DNA of 64,000 nucleotides from Flavobacteriales bacterium (GTDB lineage Bacteria > Bacteroidota > Bacteroidia > Flavobacteriales_F > PHOS-HE28), in assembly GCA_030584065.1 (NCBI GenBank), contig CP129489.1:3446235-3510234 (forward strand), given 5' to 3'. The translations under genes and the position numbers were made by a program. Positions 8,321 to 19,508 of the stretch are shown here, one piece after another. Position 1 is the first letter of the stretch, and each line of letters starts with the position of its first letter. The notes under the pieces are model-generated. The model searched no databases. It had not been told where the DNA came from and worked only from the letters and a program-made list of their open reading frames with translations.

Positions 8321-9082
8321 ATGACCATGAAGAATCGATACGCGCTCCTTTTCTCCGCCTCCCTCATCGCCGCCTCCGCGCAGGCGCAATTCATCACCAT
8401 CACCACGGAACAGGGGCAGGTGGTCAATGGAACCACGGTGGTGCACAACGGCACTTCCGATGCCAGCCTCCTTACGCAGAGCCTGCGGGCCACACGCAAT
8501 GGTTCCACCACGATCAACGTGAACATGCGCCGCTACGAGATCAGCGCGCAGACCGGAACGCGCAACTATTTCTGCTGGGGCGTTTGCTACGATGAATGGG
8601 ATGCCGGCCAGTATCCGGTCTTCAACGCGGGCCAGGAGGCCGTGCTCTCCATGGCGCCCGGCGTGGAACTCGACAATTTCCACGCCTACCACATGCCCCA
8701 GGGCCAGGCCGGCCAGAGCACCTACCGCTATGTGTGGTACAACACGGCCAACTCCAGCGACACGGCTTATGTGGACATCACCTTCAACGTGGGCTTCGTG
8801 GGCATCGAGGAGTCGGTGCGCGCAGCAGCCCGGTTGGATGCCTACCCGGTTCCAGCCGTGGGTCAGGATATCCAGCTGGAGTTCAGCCTCGATCGCACCG
8901 CTGCCGGCACGCAGCTCGTGGTGCGCGACATGCTCGGTGCCACCCAGAAGCGCCTGTCGGTGCTCGGGGCGCAGGGCCGCATGGTGCTCCCGGCCAGCCA
9001 GTGGACCGCTGGGGTGTACTTCGTGAGCCTGGAGCGCGATGGCCGTGTGCTGGCCACGCGGCGCCTGATCGTGGCCCGCTAG
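8321..9082 (+). CDS. Small T9SS-sorted secreted protein
   Basis: 253 residues. Signal peptide (KNRYALLFSASLIAASAQAQ), a central beta domain with RNYFCWGVCYDEW and YHMPQGQAGQSTYRYVWYN, and a C-terminal type A sorting domain (LDAYPVPAVGQDIQLEFSL ... WTAGVYFVSLERDG ... RRLIVAR). The middle domain resembles those in Omp28-associated secreted proteins of Bacteroidota, and an Omp28 gene lies divergently next door. Function unknown; destination is the cell surface or medium via type IX secretion. ATG 8327 is an alternative start. Its stop overlaps the stop of the convergent sirtuin gene. Confidence 0.85.
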   Translation: MTMKNRYALLFSASLIAASAQAQFITITTEQGQVVNGTTVVHNGTSDASLLTQSLRATRNGSTTINVNMRRYEISAQTGTRNYFCWGVCYDEWDAGQYPVFNAGQEAVLSMAPGVELDNFHAYHMPQGQAGQSTYRYVWYNTANSSDTAYVDITFNVGFVGIEESVRAAARLDAYPVPAVGQDIQLEFSLDRTAAGTQLVVRDMLGATQKRLSVLGAQGRMVLPASQWTAGVYFVSLERDGRVLATRRLIVAR

Positions 9083-9777
9083 TTCCCGGCCTCCACCAGC
9101 CAACGCTGCACCAAGGGCGGCACTCCAAGGGTTGCGGTTGCAGCAACCACATGGAGCCCTGCGCGGCGCACCTCCGCCGGCTTCGGGTCCACGAGGGTCA
9201 TCGGCGCCTGCCGTGGCGCATGATGCACAAGCGCTGCTGCCGGGTACACCGCCAAGGAAGTTCCCACGACGAGCACCCGGTCCGCCTGTCCCATCAGTGC
9301 GATGGCCGTTGGCATGAGCGGCACTTCCTCGCCGAACCACACGATGTGGGGGCGAAGTTGGGATCCCAGCGCGCACCGCTCGCCCCAGCGTAGTGATGCG
9401 CCGTTGATCGGCGTGATGAGCGAGGGGCGGGCCGTGCTCCGCGCCTTGCGGATTTCCCCGTGCAGGTGCAGCACCCGGGAGCTGCCGGCGCGCTCATGCA
9501 GGTCGTCGATGTTCTGGGTGATCACCTCCACGCGGTAGCGCTCCTCGAGCCGGGCGATGGCCCGGTGCGCCGCATTGGGCTCGGCCGCCAGGACCTGCGC
9601 CCGGCGCTGGTCATAGAATCGCAGCACCCGTTGCGGTTCGCGCGCCCAAGCCTCCGGCGTGGCCACATCCTCGATGCGGTGCTCCTCCCACAGCCCATCG
9701 CTGTCGCGGAAGGTGCGGAGGCCGCTCTCGGCACTGATGCCGGCGCCGGAGAAGACCACGATGCAGGGGCGCTCCAT
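9079..9777 (-). CDS. cobB: Sir2-family NAD-dependent protein deacylase (class III)
   Basis: 232 residues. NAD-binding motif FSGAGISAESGLRTFR near the N-terminus, TQNIDDLHERAGS, the catalytic histidine in VLHLHGEI, and VVGTSLAVYPAA. The four zinc cysteines of classical sirtuins are missing in the small domain, as in several class III members. YDQR in FYDQRRAQV fits the Y-x-x-R signature of desuccinylases, so removal of acidic acyl groups from lysine is likely. ATG 9777 is only 4 nt after a promoter-like TACCTTCG. Cytoplasmic; stands alone. Confidence 0.9.
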   Translation of the reverse strand: MERPCIVVFSGAGISAESGLRTFRDSDGLWEEHRIEDVATPEAWAREPQRVLRFYDQRRAQVLAAEPNAAHRAIARLEERYRVEVITQNIDDLHERAGSSRVLHLHGEIRKARSTARPSLITPINGASLRWGERCALGSQLRPHIVWFGEEVPLMPTAIALMGQADRVLVVGTSLAVYPAAALVHHAPRQAPMTLVDPKPAEVRRAGLHVVAATATLGVPPLVQRWLVEAGN

Positions 9778-9781
9778 GCAT

Positions 9782-9789
9782 CGAAGGTA
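9782..9789 (-). promoter_or_regulatory. Bacteroidota -7 element for sirtuin gene
   Basis: Reverse strand TACCTTCG with 4 nt to the ATG, implying a leaderless transcript. Confidence 0.5.
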
Positions 9790-9930
9790 GGCTTGTGGGT
9801 CGGGGCTTCGCCGGTTGGGGCGATCCATGTATTTTCGGGCCCTTCATTCCGGAGCCCCCGGCCAACCCGCCTGCCCATCGAGCGCTCTCTACCCCCTTTG
9901 TAAGACCCTATACGCCATCGAAGGGACAGG

Positions 9931-10542
9931 ATGATCGACAGCCTGAACGGAGAGCTATTGGAGCGCGGCACGGACCACGTGGTGGTGGACTGCCATGGCG
10001 TGGGCTACCTGGTGCATGTGCCCGGGGCCGTGCTGCAGCGCCTGCCAGCGAGCGGTCGCTGCCGGCTCTTCATCCATTACAGCGTTTCGGTGGACGTCCG
10101 CTCAGGCAGCAGCGAGCACCGCTTGTTCGGTTTCCTGTTGGCCGATGAGCGGCAGCTGTTCCGGCGCCTGATCGAGGTGCAGGGCGTGAGCGCCACCCTT
10201 GGCCTGGCCATCCTGGGAGCGCGTGAGCCCGATGCGGTGCGTTCGGCGATCCTGCTCGGCGACGAAGGGGCGCTGAAGGGCATCAAGGGCATTGGCCCCA
10301 AGCTGGCGCAGCGGATCATCGCTGAGCTGCAGGGCAAGTTGGGGCTTGGCGCCGAGCCTGTCGGCGTGGGCGCACCGGCCCCCGGAGGCAATACGCTCCG
10401 TGCCGAGGCGTTATCGGCCCTGGTCTCGCTCGGCTTGGACCGGGCGAAGGCCGAACGGGCCCTGCAAGGCGTGTTGAGCGAGCGCGGATCGGAACCTCCG
10501 CCCTTGGAAGAGTTGATCAAGCTGACCTTGAAGAACCTGTGA
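9931..10542 (+). CDS. ruvA: Holliday junction branch-migration protein RuvA
   Basis: 203 residues with all three RuvA domains: N-terminal OB fold (MIDSLNGELLERGTDHVVVD, GVGYLVHVP), central helix-hairpin-helix pairs (LIEVQGVSATLGLAIL and LKGIKGIGPKLAQRII), and the C-terminal three-helix domain that contacts RuvB (EALSALVSLGLDRAKAERAL). RuvA tetramers bind Holliday junctions and guide the RuvB motor. The stop overlaps the GTG start of sprA (GTGA), so the two are translationally coupled; ruvA-sprA linkage is common in Bacteroidota. Confidence 0.97.
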   Translation: MIDSLNGELLERGTDHVVVDCHGVGYLVHVPGAVLQRLPASGRCRLFIHYSVSVDVRSGSSEHRLFGFLLADERQLFRRLIEVQGVSATLGLAILGAREPDAVRSAILLGDEGALKGIKGIGPKLAQRIIAELQGKLGLGAEPVGVGAPAPGGNTLRAEALSALVSLGLDRAKAERALQGVLSERGSEPPPLEELIKLTLKNL

Positions 10543-13500
10543 TCCGGGCCGTTCACTACTTCCGCTCCGTGCGGTTCCATGGCGCTTGGTGCCTGGCACT
10601 GCGCCTGTGCGCGCTGGCCGTGCTCCTGCTCGCCGGCGCCGAGGCCGAGGCCGGCGTGGTGCTGCAGGTCGACACCCCGGAGGTCGACCTCGTGTACCCC
10701 ATCACCGATCCCGTGGCGCCCGGTGCCCCGAGCGGCGGCATGGTGAACCTGGGCGACCCGGAGAACATCCAGAACGAGGTGACCTACGACCCGGTGACCG
10801 GGCAGTACATCATGCAGAGCACCGTGGGCGGGAGCTTCGACTACCGGCCGCCCATGAGCATGACGCTGGAGGAGTACCTGGAGTACGACATGGAGCGTTC
10901 CATGAAGACGTATTGGCTCGATCGCGTGGAGCAGGAGAGCGAGGTGGCGCAGAAGAGCCTCATCCCCGTGCTGAAGGTGCGCGGCAAGGCCTTCGACCGG
11001 ATCTTCGGCGGCAACACCATCGACATCAAGCCCCGCGGCTCTGCGGAGATCATCTTCGGGCTCAACATCAGCCGCACGGACAACCCGCGCATCCCGGTGG
11101 ACCAGCGGCGGATCACCACCTTCAACTTCGATCAGCGCATCCAGCTCAACCTGATGGGCAGCATCGGGGAGAAGCTGAAGATCACCACCAACTACAACAC
11201 ACAGGCCACCTTCGACTTCGAGAACCAGGTGAAGCTCGACTACACCGGCTACGAGGACGAGATCATCCAGAAGATCGAGGCCGGCAATGTGAGCCTGCCC
11301 CTGCGCGGCACGCTGATCCAAGGCAGCCAGAGCCTCTTCGGCCTCAAGACCCAGCTCAAGTTCGGGCGGCTCACCACAACCGCCATCTTCAGCCAGGAGA
11401 AGGGCCAGCGCCGCAACGTGCAGACCCAGGGAGGGGCGCAGACCACCAACTTCGATATCAAGGCGGACGAGTACGAGGCCAACAAGCACTACTTCCTCAG
11501 CTACGCCTTCCGCGAGCAGTACGAGAATGCGTTGCGCACGCTGCCCACGGTGAACAGCGGCGTGCAGATCACCCGCGTGGAGGTGTGGGTGACCAACATG
11601 CGGCAGGACTACCAGCAGAACCGCAACATCGTGGCCTTCACCGACCTCGGCGAGGACGCCAGCCCTGCCTCGGTGGCCGCCGGCCGCGTGAGCGCCGATA
11701 TGCCCCCCGGTCTGCTGCTGGATGCCCCCGGCGCCTTCGCCGACAATGCCGCCAACAGCCTCTACGCCACGGTGAGCGCCAACGCCGGCATCCGCAGCTT
11801 CGTCAATGCCAGCGGCGCGCTCCAGGCGCTGGGCCTGCAGCCCGCGCGCCATTTCGAGAAGCTCGAGAGCGCCCGCCTGCTGGGCCCCAACGAGTACACG
11901 CTCAACACCCGGCTGGGCTTCATCACCCTCAACCAGCAGCTCAATAACGATGAGGTGCTCGCCGTGGCCTTCCAGTACACCCTCGATGGGCAGACCTTCC
12001 AGGTGGGCGAGTTCAGCACCGACGGCATCAGCCCGCCCGATGCGCTCATCCTGCGCCTGCTGAAGGCCACCATCACCAACCCGCGGCTGCCGCTGTGGGA
12101 CCTGATGATGAAGAACGTGTATTCGCTCGGCGCCTTCCAGGTGAACCGCGAGAACTTCCGCCTGGAGGTGGTGTACAACAACCCCACCACCGGCGTGGAC
12201 ATCAATTACGTGCCCCGAGCGCCGGTGGACCAGATCCCGCTGCTCCAGACGGTGGGCATGGACCGGCTCGACCCCAACAACGCCCCCAACCCTGACGGCT
12301 GGTTCGACTTCATCGATGGCGCCGCCACCACCGGGGGGACCATCAACACCCAGAACGGGCGCGTCTACTTCCCGGTCCTGGAGCCCTTCGGCAGCTACCT
12401 CGACCGACAGCTCATCGGCCCCAACCCGGCCTCGCCGATCCAGCCGCCCGAGGTGCGGCGCACCATCGTCTACCAGCAGCTCTACGACAGCACCAAGATC
12501 GCCGCGCAGAACATCCCTGAGCTGAACCGCTTCAAGCTCAAGGGCAGCTACCGCAGCGCCAGCAGCGATGTCATCAACCTCAATGCGGTCAACATCCCCC
12601 AGGGCAGCGTGGTGGTCACCGCCGGCGGGGTGCGGCTGGTGGAGAACCAGGACTACACGGTGGACTACAACCTGGGCCGCGTGCGGATCCTGAACCAGGG
12701 CATCCTGGAGAGCGGCACGCCGGTGAACATCGCCCTTGAGAGCAACTCCCTCTTCAGCATCCAGACACGCACGCTGGCCGGCGCGCGCTTCGATTACACC
12801 ATCAGCAAGGACCTGGTGATCGGCGGCACGGTGATGAACCTTTACGAGCGCCCGCTGACCCAGAAGGTGAACGTGGGCGAGGAGCCCATCAGCAATACCA
12901 TCGTGGGCCTCGATGCCAACTGGCAGACCCGCTCGCAGTGGCTCACCAACCTGGTGGACAAGCTGCCCTTCTACGCCACCAAGGAGGAGAGCAGCATCAC
13001 CGCCAGCGTCGAGGGCGCCTACCTCATCCCCGGCCACAGCCGCGCCATCGGCAACGCCGGCACCAGCTACGTGGACGACTTCGAGGGCAGCGTAAGCGTG
13101 ATCGACCTGCGCACGCAGAGCCTGTGGTTCCATGCCAGCACGCCGCAGAACATCAGCCTCTTCCCCGAGGGCTCGCTCGTGAACGACCTCGGATCGGGCT
13201 TCCGCCGTGCGCAGCTCAGCTGGTACGTCATCGACCCGCTCTTCTTCCGCAACAACAACCTCACCCCCTCCCACATCGCCAACGATGCCCAGATGCGCAG
13301 CGACCATCGTATGCGCGAAGTGCTCGAGAACGAGGTGTTCCCCTTCCGCCAGCTCCCTGCGGGAACCCCCAACAACATCCCGGTGCTCGACCTCACCTAC
13401 TATCCCGATGAGCGGGGCCCGTACAATTACGAGACCGACCCCAATCGGCTCAATCCTGATGGCACCTTCAACGATCCCGAGAACAACTGGGCGGGGATCA

Positions 13501-16500
13501 TGCGCAGGATCACCACCACCGATTTCGAGAGCAGCAACATCGAGAGCATCCAGTTCTGGCTGATGGACCCCTTCCAGGAGGGCGTCTTCGGCGCCAGCAA
13601 CGAGGACAGCCAGAACAGCACCGGCGGATGGCTCTACTTCGACCTGGGCAACATCAGCGAGGATGTGCTGCGCGACGGGCGCAAGGCCTTCGAGAACGGG
13701 CTGCCCAAGGACCTGAACGACTTCTCATCGCCCACGGACGAGACCACTTGGGGCGTGGTGCCCACCACCCAGAACGTGGTGAACGCCTTCGCCCTGCTAC
13801 AGAGCAACAGCAACCGCTTCCAGGACGTGGGCCTCGACGGCCTCGCCAGTGCGCAGCAGGACAATTCGCAGCGCAACGAGCAGATCTTCTTCGACGACTA
13901 CCTCACCCAGGTTTCAGGAGCGGTGACCGACCCGGTGGCCTACAACCGCATCGTGGCCGACCCCAGCAGCGATGATTACAGCTTCTTCCGCGGCGCCGCG
14001 CTCGACAGCAGGCAAGCCGACATCCTGGAGCGCTACAAGCGCTTCAACAATCCCGAGGGCAACAGCGTCACCGACGAGGACAGCCCGGAGGACTACCCCA
14101 CCCAGCAGACGGTAATCCCCACCACGGAGGACATCAACCTAGACCAGAACCTGGCCGAGGGCGAGAGCTATTTCCACTACGCCATCCCGCTCCGTCCGCA
14201 GGACATGGTGGTCGGCCGGAACTTCATCACCGACCGCATCCTGGCCGAGGCGTCCACCCCGGCCGGCACCAAGCAGGTGTACTGGTACCAGTTCAAGATC
14301 CCGGTTCGCCAGCCCACCGAGGTGATCAACGGCATCCAGGACTTCCGCAGCATCCGCTTCATGCGCATGTACCTGCACGGCTGGCAGCAGCAGGCCACCC
14401 TGCGCTTCGCGCGCCTGGAGTTCGTGCGCGGCGAATGGCGCAAGTACGAGCAGGGCCTGGAGGCCCCGGGCGAGGTGCCCGGCGGCGACCCGGACCCCAC
14501 CACCTTCGCCGTGGCCGCCGTGAACATCGAGGAGAACGGCACCCGCTACCCGATCAACTACGTGCTGCCCCCGGGCATCAACAAGGAGGTGGACGTGGCC
14601 AGCGCGAACCTGCGCAACCTCAACGAGCAGAGCCTGCAGCTGAAGGTGTGCAACCTGCGCGACGGCGATGCGCGCGCGGCCTTCCGCAACGTGCAGTTCG
14701 ACATCCGCAGCTACAAGAAGCTGCGCATGTTCATCCACGCCGAATCATCTGACCTGGGGAACCCCGCGGCCTTCGGGGACGTGAGCGTCTTCGTCCGCAT
14801 CGGCAACGACCTCGACGCCAACTACTACGAGTACGAGGTACCGGTCACGCTGAGCACGCCCTTCAACAACGACCCCTACAACGTGTGGCCCGAGGCGAAC
14901 GACATGATCATCGAGTTCGCCAAGCTCAACGACCTGAAGATCCTGCGCGACCAGAGCGGCTTCCCGCGCAACCTGCGCTACGCCGGCACCGATGGCAACC
15001 GCCGCGTGTTCATCAAGGGCAGCCCCAACCTGAGCCAGCTGCGGTCCATCATGATCGGCATCCGCAACCCCAAGCGCGACGGGGAGGAGTCGAACCCTTG
15101 GGCCGCGGACAACGGCCTGCCCCAATGCGTGGAAGTCTGGGTGAACGAGCTGCGCCTCACGGACTTCGACCAGCGCGGTGGATGGGCGGCCGTGGCCCGG
15201 GTGAACGCCCAGCTCGCCGACCTCGGTACGGTGAGCGTGGCCGCCAATTACAGCACCCCCTTCTGGGGCAGCATCGACAAGCGCGTGAGCGAGCGCCAGC
15301 GCGAGACCCGCTACGGCGTGGATGTGAGCGCCAACCTGGAGATGGGCAAGTTCCTGCCCGAGAGCTCCAAGGTGCGCATCCCCATGTACATGGGCTATAG
15401 CGAGGAGGTCCGTAACCCGCAGTTCGACCCGCTCAACCCGGACATCGAATGGAACGATGCCACCCGCGCGCTCTCGCGCGAGGAGCGCAAGGAGCGCCTG
15501 AAGCAGTCGCGCACCTACACCCGGAGGCGCAGCCTCAACTTCACCAACGTGCGCAAGGAGCGGGCGGAAGGGAAGAAGGAGCGGCTGTGGGATGTGGAGA
15601 ACCTCGCACTCTCCTACAGCTACACCGACCAGGAGTACTTCGACGTGAACACCGCGTACGAGAACACCCGCACCTACCGCGGCAGCCTGGCCTACCAGTT
15701 CGCGCCCAAGCCGTTGGTCATCGAGCCGTTCAAGGGCATCGGCTTCGTGGGCAAGAGCAAGTGGCTCAAGGCCTTCAAGGACTTCAACGTCAACCTCGGC
15801 TTCAAGCAGGTGAGCATGCGCACCAGCATGGACCGCCAGTACCTGGAGCGCCTCGTGCGCCCCAACCCCGACATCGAGTCGCTGCCGCCGCGGCCCATGT
15901 ACAACAAGAACTTCAACTGGGTGAGCCAGTACGGCTTCAAGTACGACATCACCCGTTCGCTGAAGCTCGACTTCAACGCCAACAACCTGGCCGTGGTGGG
16001 CGAGACCCCCGGCCGCGTGAACCCGAAGTTCAAGGATGAGTACGCCCTCTGGAAGGACAGCGTGCTCACCAGCCTGCGCAGCTTCGGCGAGGTGACGCGG
16101 TACGACCACACCGTTGCGCTTACCTACACGCTGCCCCTCGACAAGCTGCCGCTCACCGACTGGATCACGTCCAACGCCAGCTACACCGCCGGCTACCAGT
16201 GGGACCGCGCGCCCTTCACGCAGGATACCCTGGGCCACGTGATCCAGAACTCGCGCAACATCTCGCTCAGCGGCCAGTTCAACTTCGTGAGCCTCTACAA
16301 CAAGAGCAAGTGGCTGAAGAAGATCAACGACAAGGCCAAGGGCCGCCCCGCCAAGCCGGCTACCACCCCGGCCCGAGACGGCGTGCGGCCCAGGAAGGAT
16401 GAGGAGGAGGACAAGAAGCCCAAGGAGAAGGTGAATGTGCTGGAGGCCCTGGCCCGCGTGATGATGGCCATCCGCACGGGCTCCATCACCTACAGCCAGA

Positions 16501-17810
16501 CCAATGGCACCCTGCTGCCCGGCTACGATCGCAAGACGAACATCGTGGGCATGGACAACTTCGGCGCTCCGGGGCTCGGCTTCATCCTGGGCGAGCAGAA
16601 CACCGACCTGGCGGGCGAGCCCGTCCGCGACTTCGCCCGCACGGCGTCCCAGCGCGGCTGGCTGGTGCGCACCCCTTCCATCTTCAACCCCTACACCACC
16701 ACGCGGAACGAGAACATCAGCGCGCGGCTCTCGCTGGAGCCGTTCAAGGGCATGCGCGTGGAACTCACCGCCAATCGCACCATGGCGGAGAACCGACGCT
16801 CCTTCTTCCGCTGGAACAATGACCTGGGCGACTACGTGAACGACAGCCCCAATGAGACGGGCAGCTTCAGCGTGAGCATGCTCACCTGGCGCACCGCCTT
16901 CGTGAAGGACGACGGCAACGCGGTGAACGCCGTGTTCCAGGAACTGCTCGCCCAGCGGGCCGTGGTGAGCGGGCGCCTGGGGGCGGAGAACACCCAGTCG
17001 CAGCTCGACCCTGCCACCGGCTACTACACCGGGTACGGCCCCACCAACCAGGACGTGGTGATCCCCGCGTTCCTCGCCGCTTACACCGGCCGGCCCGTGG
17101 ACAAGGTGAAGCTGAATCCGTTCAAGCAGACGCCGATGCCCAACTGGGACATCACCTACGACGGGCTCACCAAGATCCCGATGTTCGCCAAGTGGTTCCG
17201 GACCTTCACCCTGAAGAACAGCTACCGGAGCAGCTTCAACATCGCCAGCTTCCAGACCAACATGCTCTTCGTGCCCGGGCAGAATGCCGTGGATGCGGCT
17301 GGCAACTACATCCCCGAGCGGCAGATCACCGTGGTGACGGTGCAGGAGGCCATGCGCCCGCTCATGGGCTTCGACGCCACGCTGAAGAACGGCCTCCTCG
17401 CCAAGGTCGAGTACAACCGCGACCGCAACCTGAGCCTGAGCCTCTCCAACTACCAGATCACCGAGGCCCGGGGGATCGAGTACGTGGTGGGCACCGGCTA
17501 CCGCTTCAAGAACGTGAAGCTGCCGTTCTCCGTCGGTGCCAAGAAGCCCAACAGCGACCTCAACCTGCGGGTCGACCTGAGCCTGCGCGACAACTTCACC
17601 GTCATTCGCAAGATGGAGGAGCGCCAGAACCAGCTCACCGCAGGCCAGAAGGTGCTTTCCATCAAGACCAGCGCCGACTATGTGCTGAACCAGCGCCTCA
17701 ACGTGCGCCTCTTCTACGAGCGGGTGGTGAATACCCCGGTGATCACCACCTCGTTCCCCAGCGCCAACACCAACTTCGGCATCAGCCTGCGCTTCACCCT
17801 CGCGGAGTGA
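10539..17810 (+). CDS. sprA: SprA, giant outer-membrane channel of the type IX secretion system
   Basis: 2423 residues, matching the usual length of SprA, which forms the 36-strand barrel that exports T9SS cargo and gliding adhesins. N-terminal hydrophobic signal ([20 protein letters not shown]), conserved early segments ([57 protein letters not shown] read across residues ~150-235), repeated gliding-motility SprA-type segments ([43 protein letters not shown]), and a terminal strand ending LRFTLAE. GTG start overlapping the ruvA stop. The frame is intact across 7.3 kb. The T9SS-sorted proteins elsewhere in this window would be its substrates. Confidence 0.97.
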   Translation: MIRAVHYFRSVRFHGAWCLALRLCALAVLLLAGAEAEAGVVLQVDTPEVDLVYPITDPVAPGAPSGGMVNLGDPENIQNEVTYDPVTGQYIMQSTVGGSFDYRPPMSMTLEEYLEYDMERSMKTYWLDRVEQESEVAQKSLIPVLKVRGKAFDRIFGGNTIDIKPRGSAEIIFGLNISRTDNPRIPVDQRRITTFNFDQRIQLNLMGSIGEKLKITTNYNTQATFDFENQVKLDYTGYEDEIIQKIEAGNVSLPLRGTLIQGSQSLFGLKTQLKFGRLTTTAIFSQEKGQRRNVQTQGGAQTTNFDIKADEYEANKHYFLSYAFREQYENALRTLPTVNSGVQITRVEVWVTNMRQDYQQNRNIVAFTDLGEDASPASVAAGRVSADMPPGLLLDAPGAFADNAANSLYATVSANAGIRSFVNASGALQALGLQPARHFEKLESARLLGPNEYTLNTRLGFITLNQQLNNDEVLAVAFQYTLDGQTFQVGEFSTDGISPPDALILRLLKATITNPRLPLWDLMMKNVYSLGAFQVNRENFRLEVVYNNPTTGVDINYVPRAPVDQIPLLQTVGMDRLDPNNAPNPDGWFDFIDGAATTGGTINTQNGRVYFPVLEPFGSYLDRQLIGPNPASPIQPPEVRRTIVYQQLYDSTKIAAQNIPELNRFKLKGSYRSASSDVINLNAVNIPQGSVVVTAGGVRLVENQDYTVDYNLGRVRILNQGILESGTPVNIALESNSLFSIQTRTLAGARFDYTISKDLVIGGTVMNLYERPLTQKVNVGEEPISNTIVGLDANWQTRSQWLTNLVDKLPFYATKEESSITASVEGAYLIPGHSRAIGNAGTSYVDDFEGSVSVIDLRTQSLWFHASTPQNISLFPEGSLVNDLGSGFRRAQLSWYVIDPLFFRNNNLTPSHIANDAQMRSDHRMREVLENEVFPFRQLPAGTPNNIPVLDLTYYPDERGPYNYETDPNRLNPDGTFNDPENNWAGIMRRITTTDFESSNIESIQFWLMDPFQEGVFGASNEDSQNSTGGWLYFDLGNISEDVLRDGRKAFENGLPKDLNDFSSPTDETTWGVVPTTQNVVNAFALLQSNSNRFQDVGLDGLASAQQDNSQRNEQIFFDDYLTQVSGAVTDPVAYNRIVADPSSDDYSFFRGAALDSRQADILERYKRFNNPEGNSVTDEDSPEDYPTQQTVIPTTEDINLDQNLAEGESYFHYAIPLRPQDMVVGRNFITDRILAEASTPAGTKQVYWYQFKIPVRQPTEVINGIQDFRSIRFMRMYLHGWQQQATLRFARLEFVRGEWRKYEQGLEAPGEVPGGDPDPTTFAVAAVNIEENGTRYPINYVLPPGINKEVDVASANLRNLNEQSLQLKVCNLRDGDARAAFRNVQFDIRSYKKLRMFIHAESSDLGNPAAFGDVSVFVRIGNDLDANYYEYEVPVTLSTPFNNDPYNVWPEANDMIIEFAKLNDLKILRDQSGFPRNLRYAGTDGNRRVFIKGSPNLSQLRSIMIGIRNPKRDGEESNPWAADNGLPQCVEVWVNELRLTDFDQRGGWAAVARVNAQLADLGTVSVAANYSTPFWGSIDKRVSERQRETRYGVDVSANLEMGKFLPESSKVRIPMYMGYSEEVRNPQFDPLNPDIEWNDATRALSREERKERLKQSRTYTRRRSLNFTNVRKERAEGKKERLWDVENLALSYSYTDQEYFDVNTAYENTRTYRGSLAYQFAPKPLVIEPFKGIGFVGKSKWLKAFKDFNVNLGFKQVSMRTSMDRQYLERLVRPNPDIESLPPRPMYNKNFNWVSQYGFKYDITRSLKLDFNANNLAVVGETPGRVNPKFKDEYALWKDSVLTSLRSFGEVTRYDHTVALTYTLPLDKLPLTDWITSNASYTAGYQWDRAPFTQDTLGHVIQNSRNISLSGQFNFVSLYNKSKWLKKINDKAKGRPAKPATTPARDGVRPRKDEEEDKKPKEKVNVLEALARVMMAIRTGSITYSQTNGTLLPGYDRKTNIVGMDNFGAPGLGFILGEQNTDLAGEPVRDFARTASQRGWLVRTPSIFNPYTTTRNENISARLSLEPFKGMRVELTANRTMAENRRSFFRWNNDLGDYVNDSPNETGSFSVSMLTWRTAFVKDDGNAVNAVFQELLAQRAVVSGRLGAENTQSQLDPATGYYTGYGPTNQDVVIPAFLAAYTGRPVDKVKLNPFKQTPMPNWDITYDGLTKIPMFAKWFRTFTLKNSYRSSFNIASFQTNMLFVPGQNAVDAAGNYIPERQITVVTVQEAMRPLMGFDATLKNGLLAKVEYNRDRNLSLSLSNYQITEARGIEYVVGTGYRFKNVKLPFSVGAKKPNSDLNLRVDLSLRDNFTVIRKMEERQNQLTAGQKVLSIKTSADYVLNQRLNVRLFYERVVNTPVITTSFPSANTNFGISLRFTLAE

Positions 17811-17862
17811 GGCCGGCGCACCGCGCCTGCCGATGGGCAGGTGGCCATTCGGGCTTCGTTTC

Positions 17863-17870
17863 TACTTTCG
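17863..17870 (+). promoter_or_regulatory. Bacteroidota -7 element for gcvH
   Basis: TACTTTCG, 68 nt upstream of the gcvH ATG, in the 128-nt sprA-gcvH spacer. Confidence 0.45.
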
Positions 17871-17938
17871 GCCGCCGCGGACCAACGGCATCGCCGCACG
17901 GGCCGCCGACAACCATCAACCCGACAACCGGATTCCCC

Positions 17939-18319
17939 ATGAACATCCCCGCCGATCTGAAGTACACCAAGGACCACGAATGGCTGCGCATCGAAGGCGA
18001 TGAGGCTGTAGTGGGCATCACCGACTTCGCCCAGGGCGAGCTCGGCGACATCGTCTTCGTGGACATCGGCTCGGTGGGGCAGGCGCTCGACCGGGAGGCG
18101 GTGTTCGGCACCGTGGAGGCCGTGAAGACCGTCAGCGACCTGTTCATGCCGGTGAGCGGCACCGTGTCCGAGGTGAACCCCGGCCTGGCGGATGATCCGG
18201 CCAGCGTGAACAAGGATCCCTACGGTGCCGGCTGGATGGTGCGCGTGAAGCTCAGCGACCCCGGCCAGGCGGCCGACCTGCTCAGCGCCGAGCAATACAA
18301 GGCCTTGGTGGGCGCCTGA
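17939..18319 (+). CDS. gcvH: Glycine cleavage system H protein
   Basis: 126 residues, standard length. Contains the lipoyl-domain fold with the attachment lysine at position 63 in [19 protein letters not shown], the N-terminal [24 protein letters not shown] and the C-terminal [13 protein letters not shown]. The lipoyl arm carries the aminomethyl group between the P, T and L proteins of glycine cleavage. The other gcv genes are not in this window. The VanZ-like gene follows after 7 nt. Confidence 0.97.
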   Translation: MNIPADLKYTKDHEWLRIEGDEAVVGITDFAQGELGDIVFVDIGSVGQALDREAVFGTVEAVKTVSDLFMPVSGTVSEVNPGLADDPASVNKDPYGAGWMVRVKLSDPGQAADLLSAEQYKALVGA

Positions 18320-18326
18320 ACGCCCC

Positions 18327-18704
18327 ATGGTGCGGGCCTTGCGCTGGGCCTTCGCGTGGGCCCTGCTCATCCTTGTGCTATGCCTGATGCCGGGCCGCGC
18401 CCTGCCCGCTTGGCATTGGGCCGACCTCCTCAGCGTGGACAAGGCGGTGCATGCCGGGCTCTTCGCCGTGCTGGCGGTCTTGGTGCTGCTGGGCCTGCGT
18501 GCCCATGCCGGCGGAGCCCCCCTTTCGGTTCCGGCGATCCTGTGGGCCGTGGCGACCTGCATCGCCTATGGGGGGCTTCTGGAGCTCATGCAGCAGCTGC
18601 CTGCCCTGGGGCGCCGGGGCGACCTCAATGACCTGCTGGCCAATACCGCGGGGTGCGGCCTGGGCTGGCTCTGGGACCGGTACCGGCGGCCCAAGGGCCG
18701 GTAG
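18327..18704 (+). CDS. VanZ-like membrane protein
   Basis: 125 residues with about four membrane helices (residues ~5-22, 38-60, 67-88, 103-117). It has the VanZ-family features DKAVHAGLFAVLAVL (conserved D-K..H..F pattern) and LLELMQQLPALGRRGDLNDLLANTAG (conserved E-x-x-Q and D-x-x-x-N). VanZ gives low-level teicoplanin resistance in enterococci; in Bacteroidota the role is unknown. Directly downstream of gcvH, an arrangement frequent in Flavobacteriales. Confidence 0.85.
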   Translation: MVRALRWAFAWALLILVLCLMPGRALPAWHWADLLSVDKAVHAGLFAVLAVLVLLGLRAHAGGAPLSVPAILWAVATCIAYGGLLELMQQLPALGRRGDLNDLLANTAGCGLGWLWDRYRRPKGR

Positions 18705-18725
18705 GCACCCGATCGCGCCGTTGCG

Positions 18726-18733
18726 TAGCTTTG
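18726..18733 (+). promoter_or_regulatory. Bacteroidota -7 element for tonB-like gene
   Basis: TAGCTTTG, 42 nt upstream of the ATG at 18776. Confidence 0.45.
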
Positions 18734-18775
18734 AACCGCTGTCGCCCCGAGGTGTACAGCCAAGAAACGACCGCC

Positions 18776-19441
18776 ATGGAAGTCCGCAAGAACCCCGAAG
18801 TCGACCTGGAGAAGCGCAAGGGCAGCTTGCTGCTCATCGGATTGCTCACGGCACTGGCCATCACGCTGGTGGCGTTCGAGTGGACCACCTTCGAGGAGAA
18901 GCTCGAGGGCTTGGGCCAGTTGGAGCTCGACCTGCTCGAGGAGGAGGTGATTCCGCCTAGCGCCACCCCGCCGCCCCCACCGCCCCCGCCGCCCGCCCCT
19001 ACGCAGATCATCGAGATCGTCGATGATGAGGAGGAGGTGGAGGAGACCGAGGTGATCGATACCGAGGTGAACGAGGAGACGGTGGTGGAGGCCCCCGTGC
19101 AGCGCGAGGAGGAGGTGGTGGAGGAGCAGATCTTCACCATCGTTGAGGAGATGCCCGAGTACCCCGGCGGCGAACTCGAGATGAGGAAGTACCTGGCCAA
19201 GGCCATCAAGTACCCCCAGATGGCCCAGGACGCGGGCATCAGCGGCACCGTCTTCCTCACCTTCGAGGTGGACAAGGACGGCAAGATCAAGGACGTGAAG
19301 GTGCTGCGCGGCATCGGCGGCGGCTGCGACGAGGAGGCCATCCGGGTGGTGAAGGCCATGCCCGCCTGGAAGCCCGGCAAGCAGCGCGGCAAATCCGTGC
19401 GCGTGCAGTTCACGCTGCCCATCAAGTTCACCCTGCGGTGA
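18776..19441 (+). CDS. tonB: Energy transducer TonB
   Basis: 221 residues. Residues ~17-34 are the single N-terminal membrane anchor (GSLLLIGLLTALAITLVAF), followed by a proline run (PPPPPPPPPAP), a glutamate/valine-rich periplasmic linker and a C-terminal TonB domain (MRKYLAKAIKYPQMAQDAGISG, VFLTFEVDKDGKIKDVKVLRGIG read in two pieces, AWKPGKQRGKSVRVQF). It links proton-motive force to TonB-dependent receptors. ExbB/ExbD are not in the window. ATG 18776 chosen; upstream codons overlap the VanZ gene and show no similarity. Followed by a strong terminator. Confidence 0.95.
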   Translation: MEVRKNPEVDLEKRKGSLLLIGLLTALAITLVAFEWTTFEEKLEGLGQLELDLLEEEVIPPSATPPPPPPPPPAPTQIIEIVDDEEEVEETEVIDTEVNEETVVEAPVQREEEVVEEQIFTIVEEMPEYPGGELEMRKYLAKAIKYPQMAQDAGISGTVFLTFEVDKDGKIKDVKVLRGIGGGCDEEAIRVVKAMPAWKPGKQRGKSVRVQFTLPIKFTLR

Positions 19442-19463
19442 TCGCCTGCCCCATGGAATGATG

Positions 19464-19495
19464 AAGGCCCCGACTCACCGGGGCCTTCGCTTTTA
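19464..19495 (+). terminator. Rho-independent terminator after tonB
   Basis: Perfect 9-bp stem AAGGCCCCG / CGGGGCCTT with a 6-nt loop, followed by CGCTTTTA. It lies between the convergent tonB and cysN genes. Confidence 0.9.
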
Positions 19496-19508
19496 GCGCT
19501 TGCGTGAC

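Noticed and set aside
8063..9376. N-terminal extension (about 438 residues) of the T9SS Omp28 protein
   Set aside because: The extension is antisense to the 8321 gene and overlaps the sirtuin gene; the signal peptide at 8062 and an upstream promoter element define the true start.
10077..13307. 1076-codon minus-strand open frame across ruvA and sprA
   Set aside because: It lies opposite strongly supported genes and is rich in His, Val, Gly and Ala with no domain pattern. High G+C makes such antisense frames common.
18653..18775. Upstream extension of the TonB gene to 18653
   Set aside because: It overlaps the VanZ-like gene, lacks similarity and would place 41 residues before the membrane anchor.
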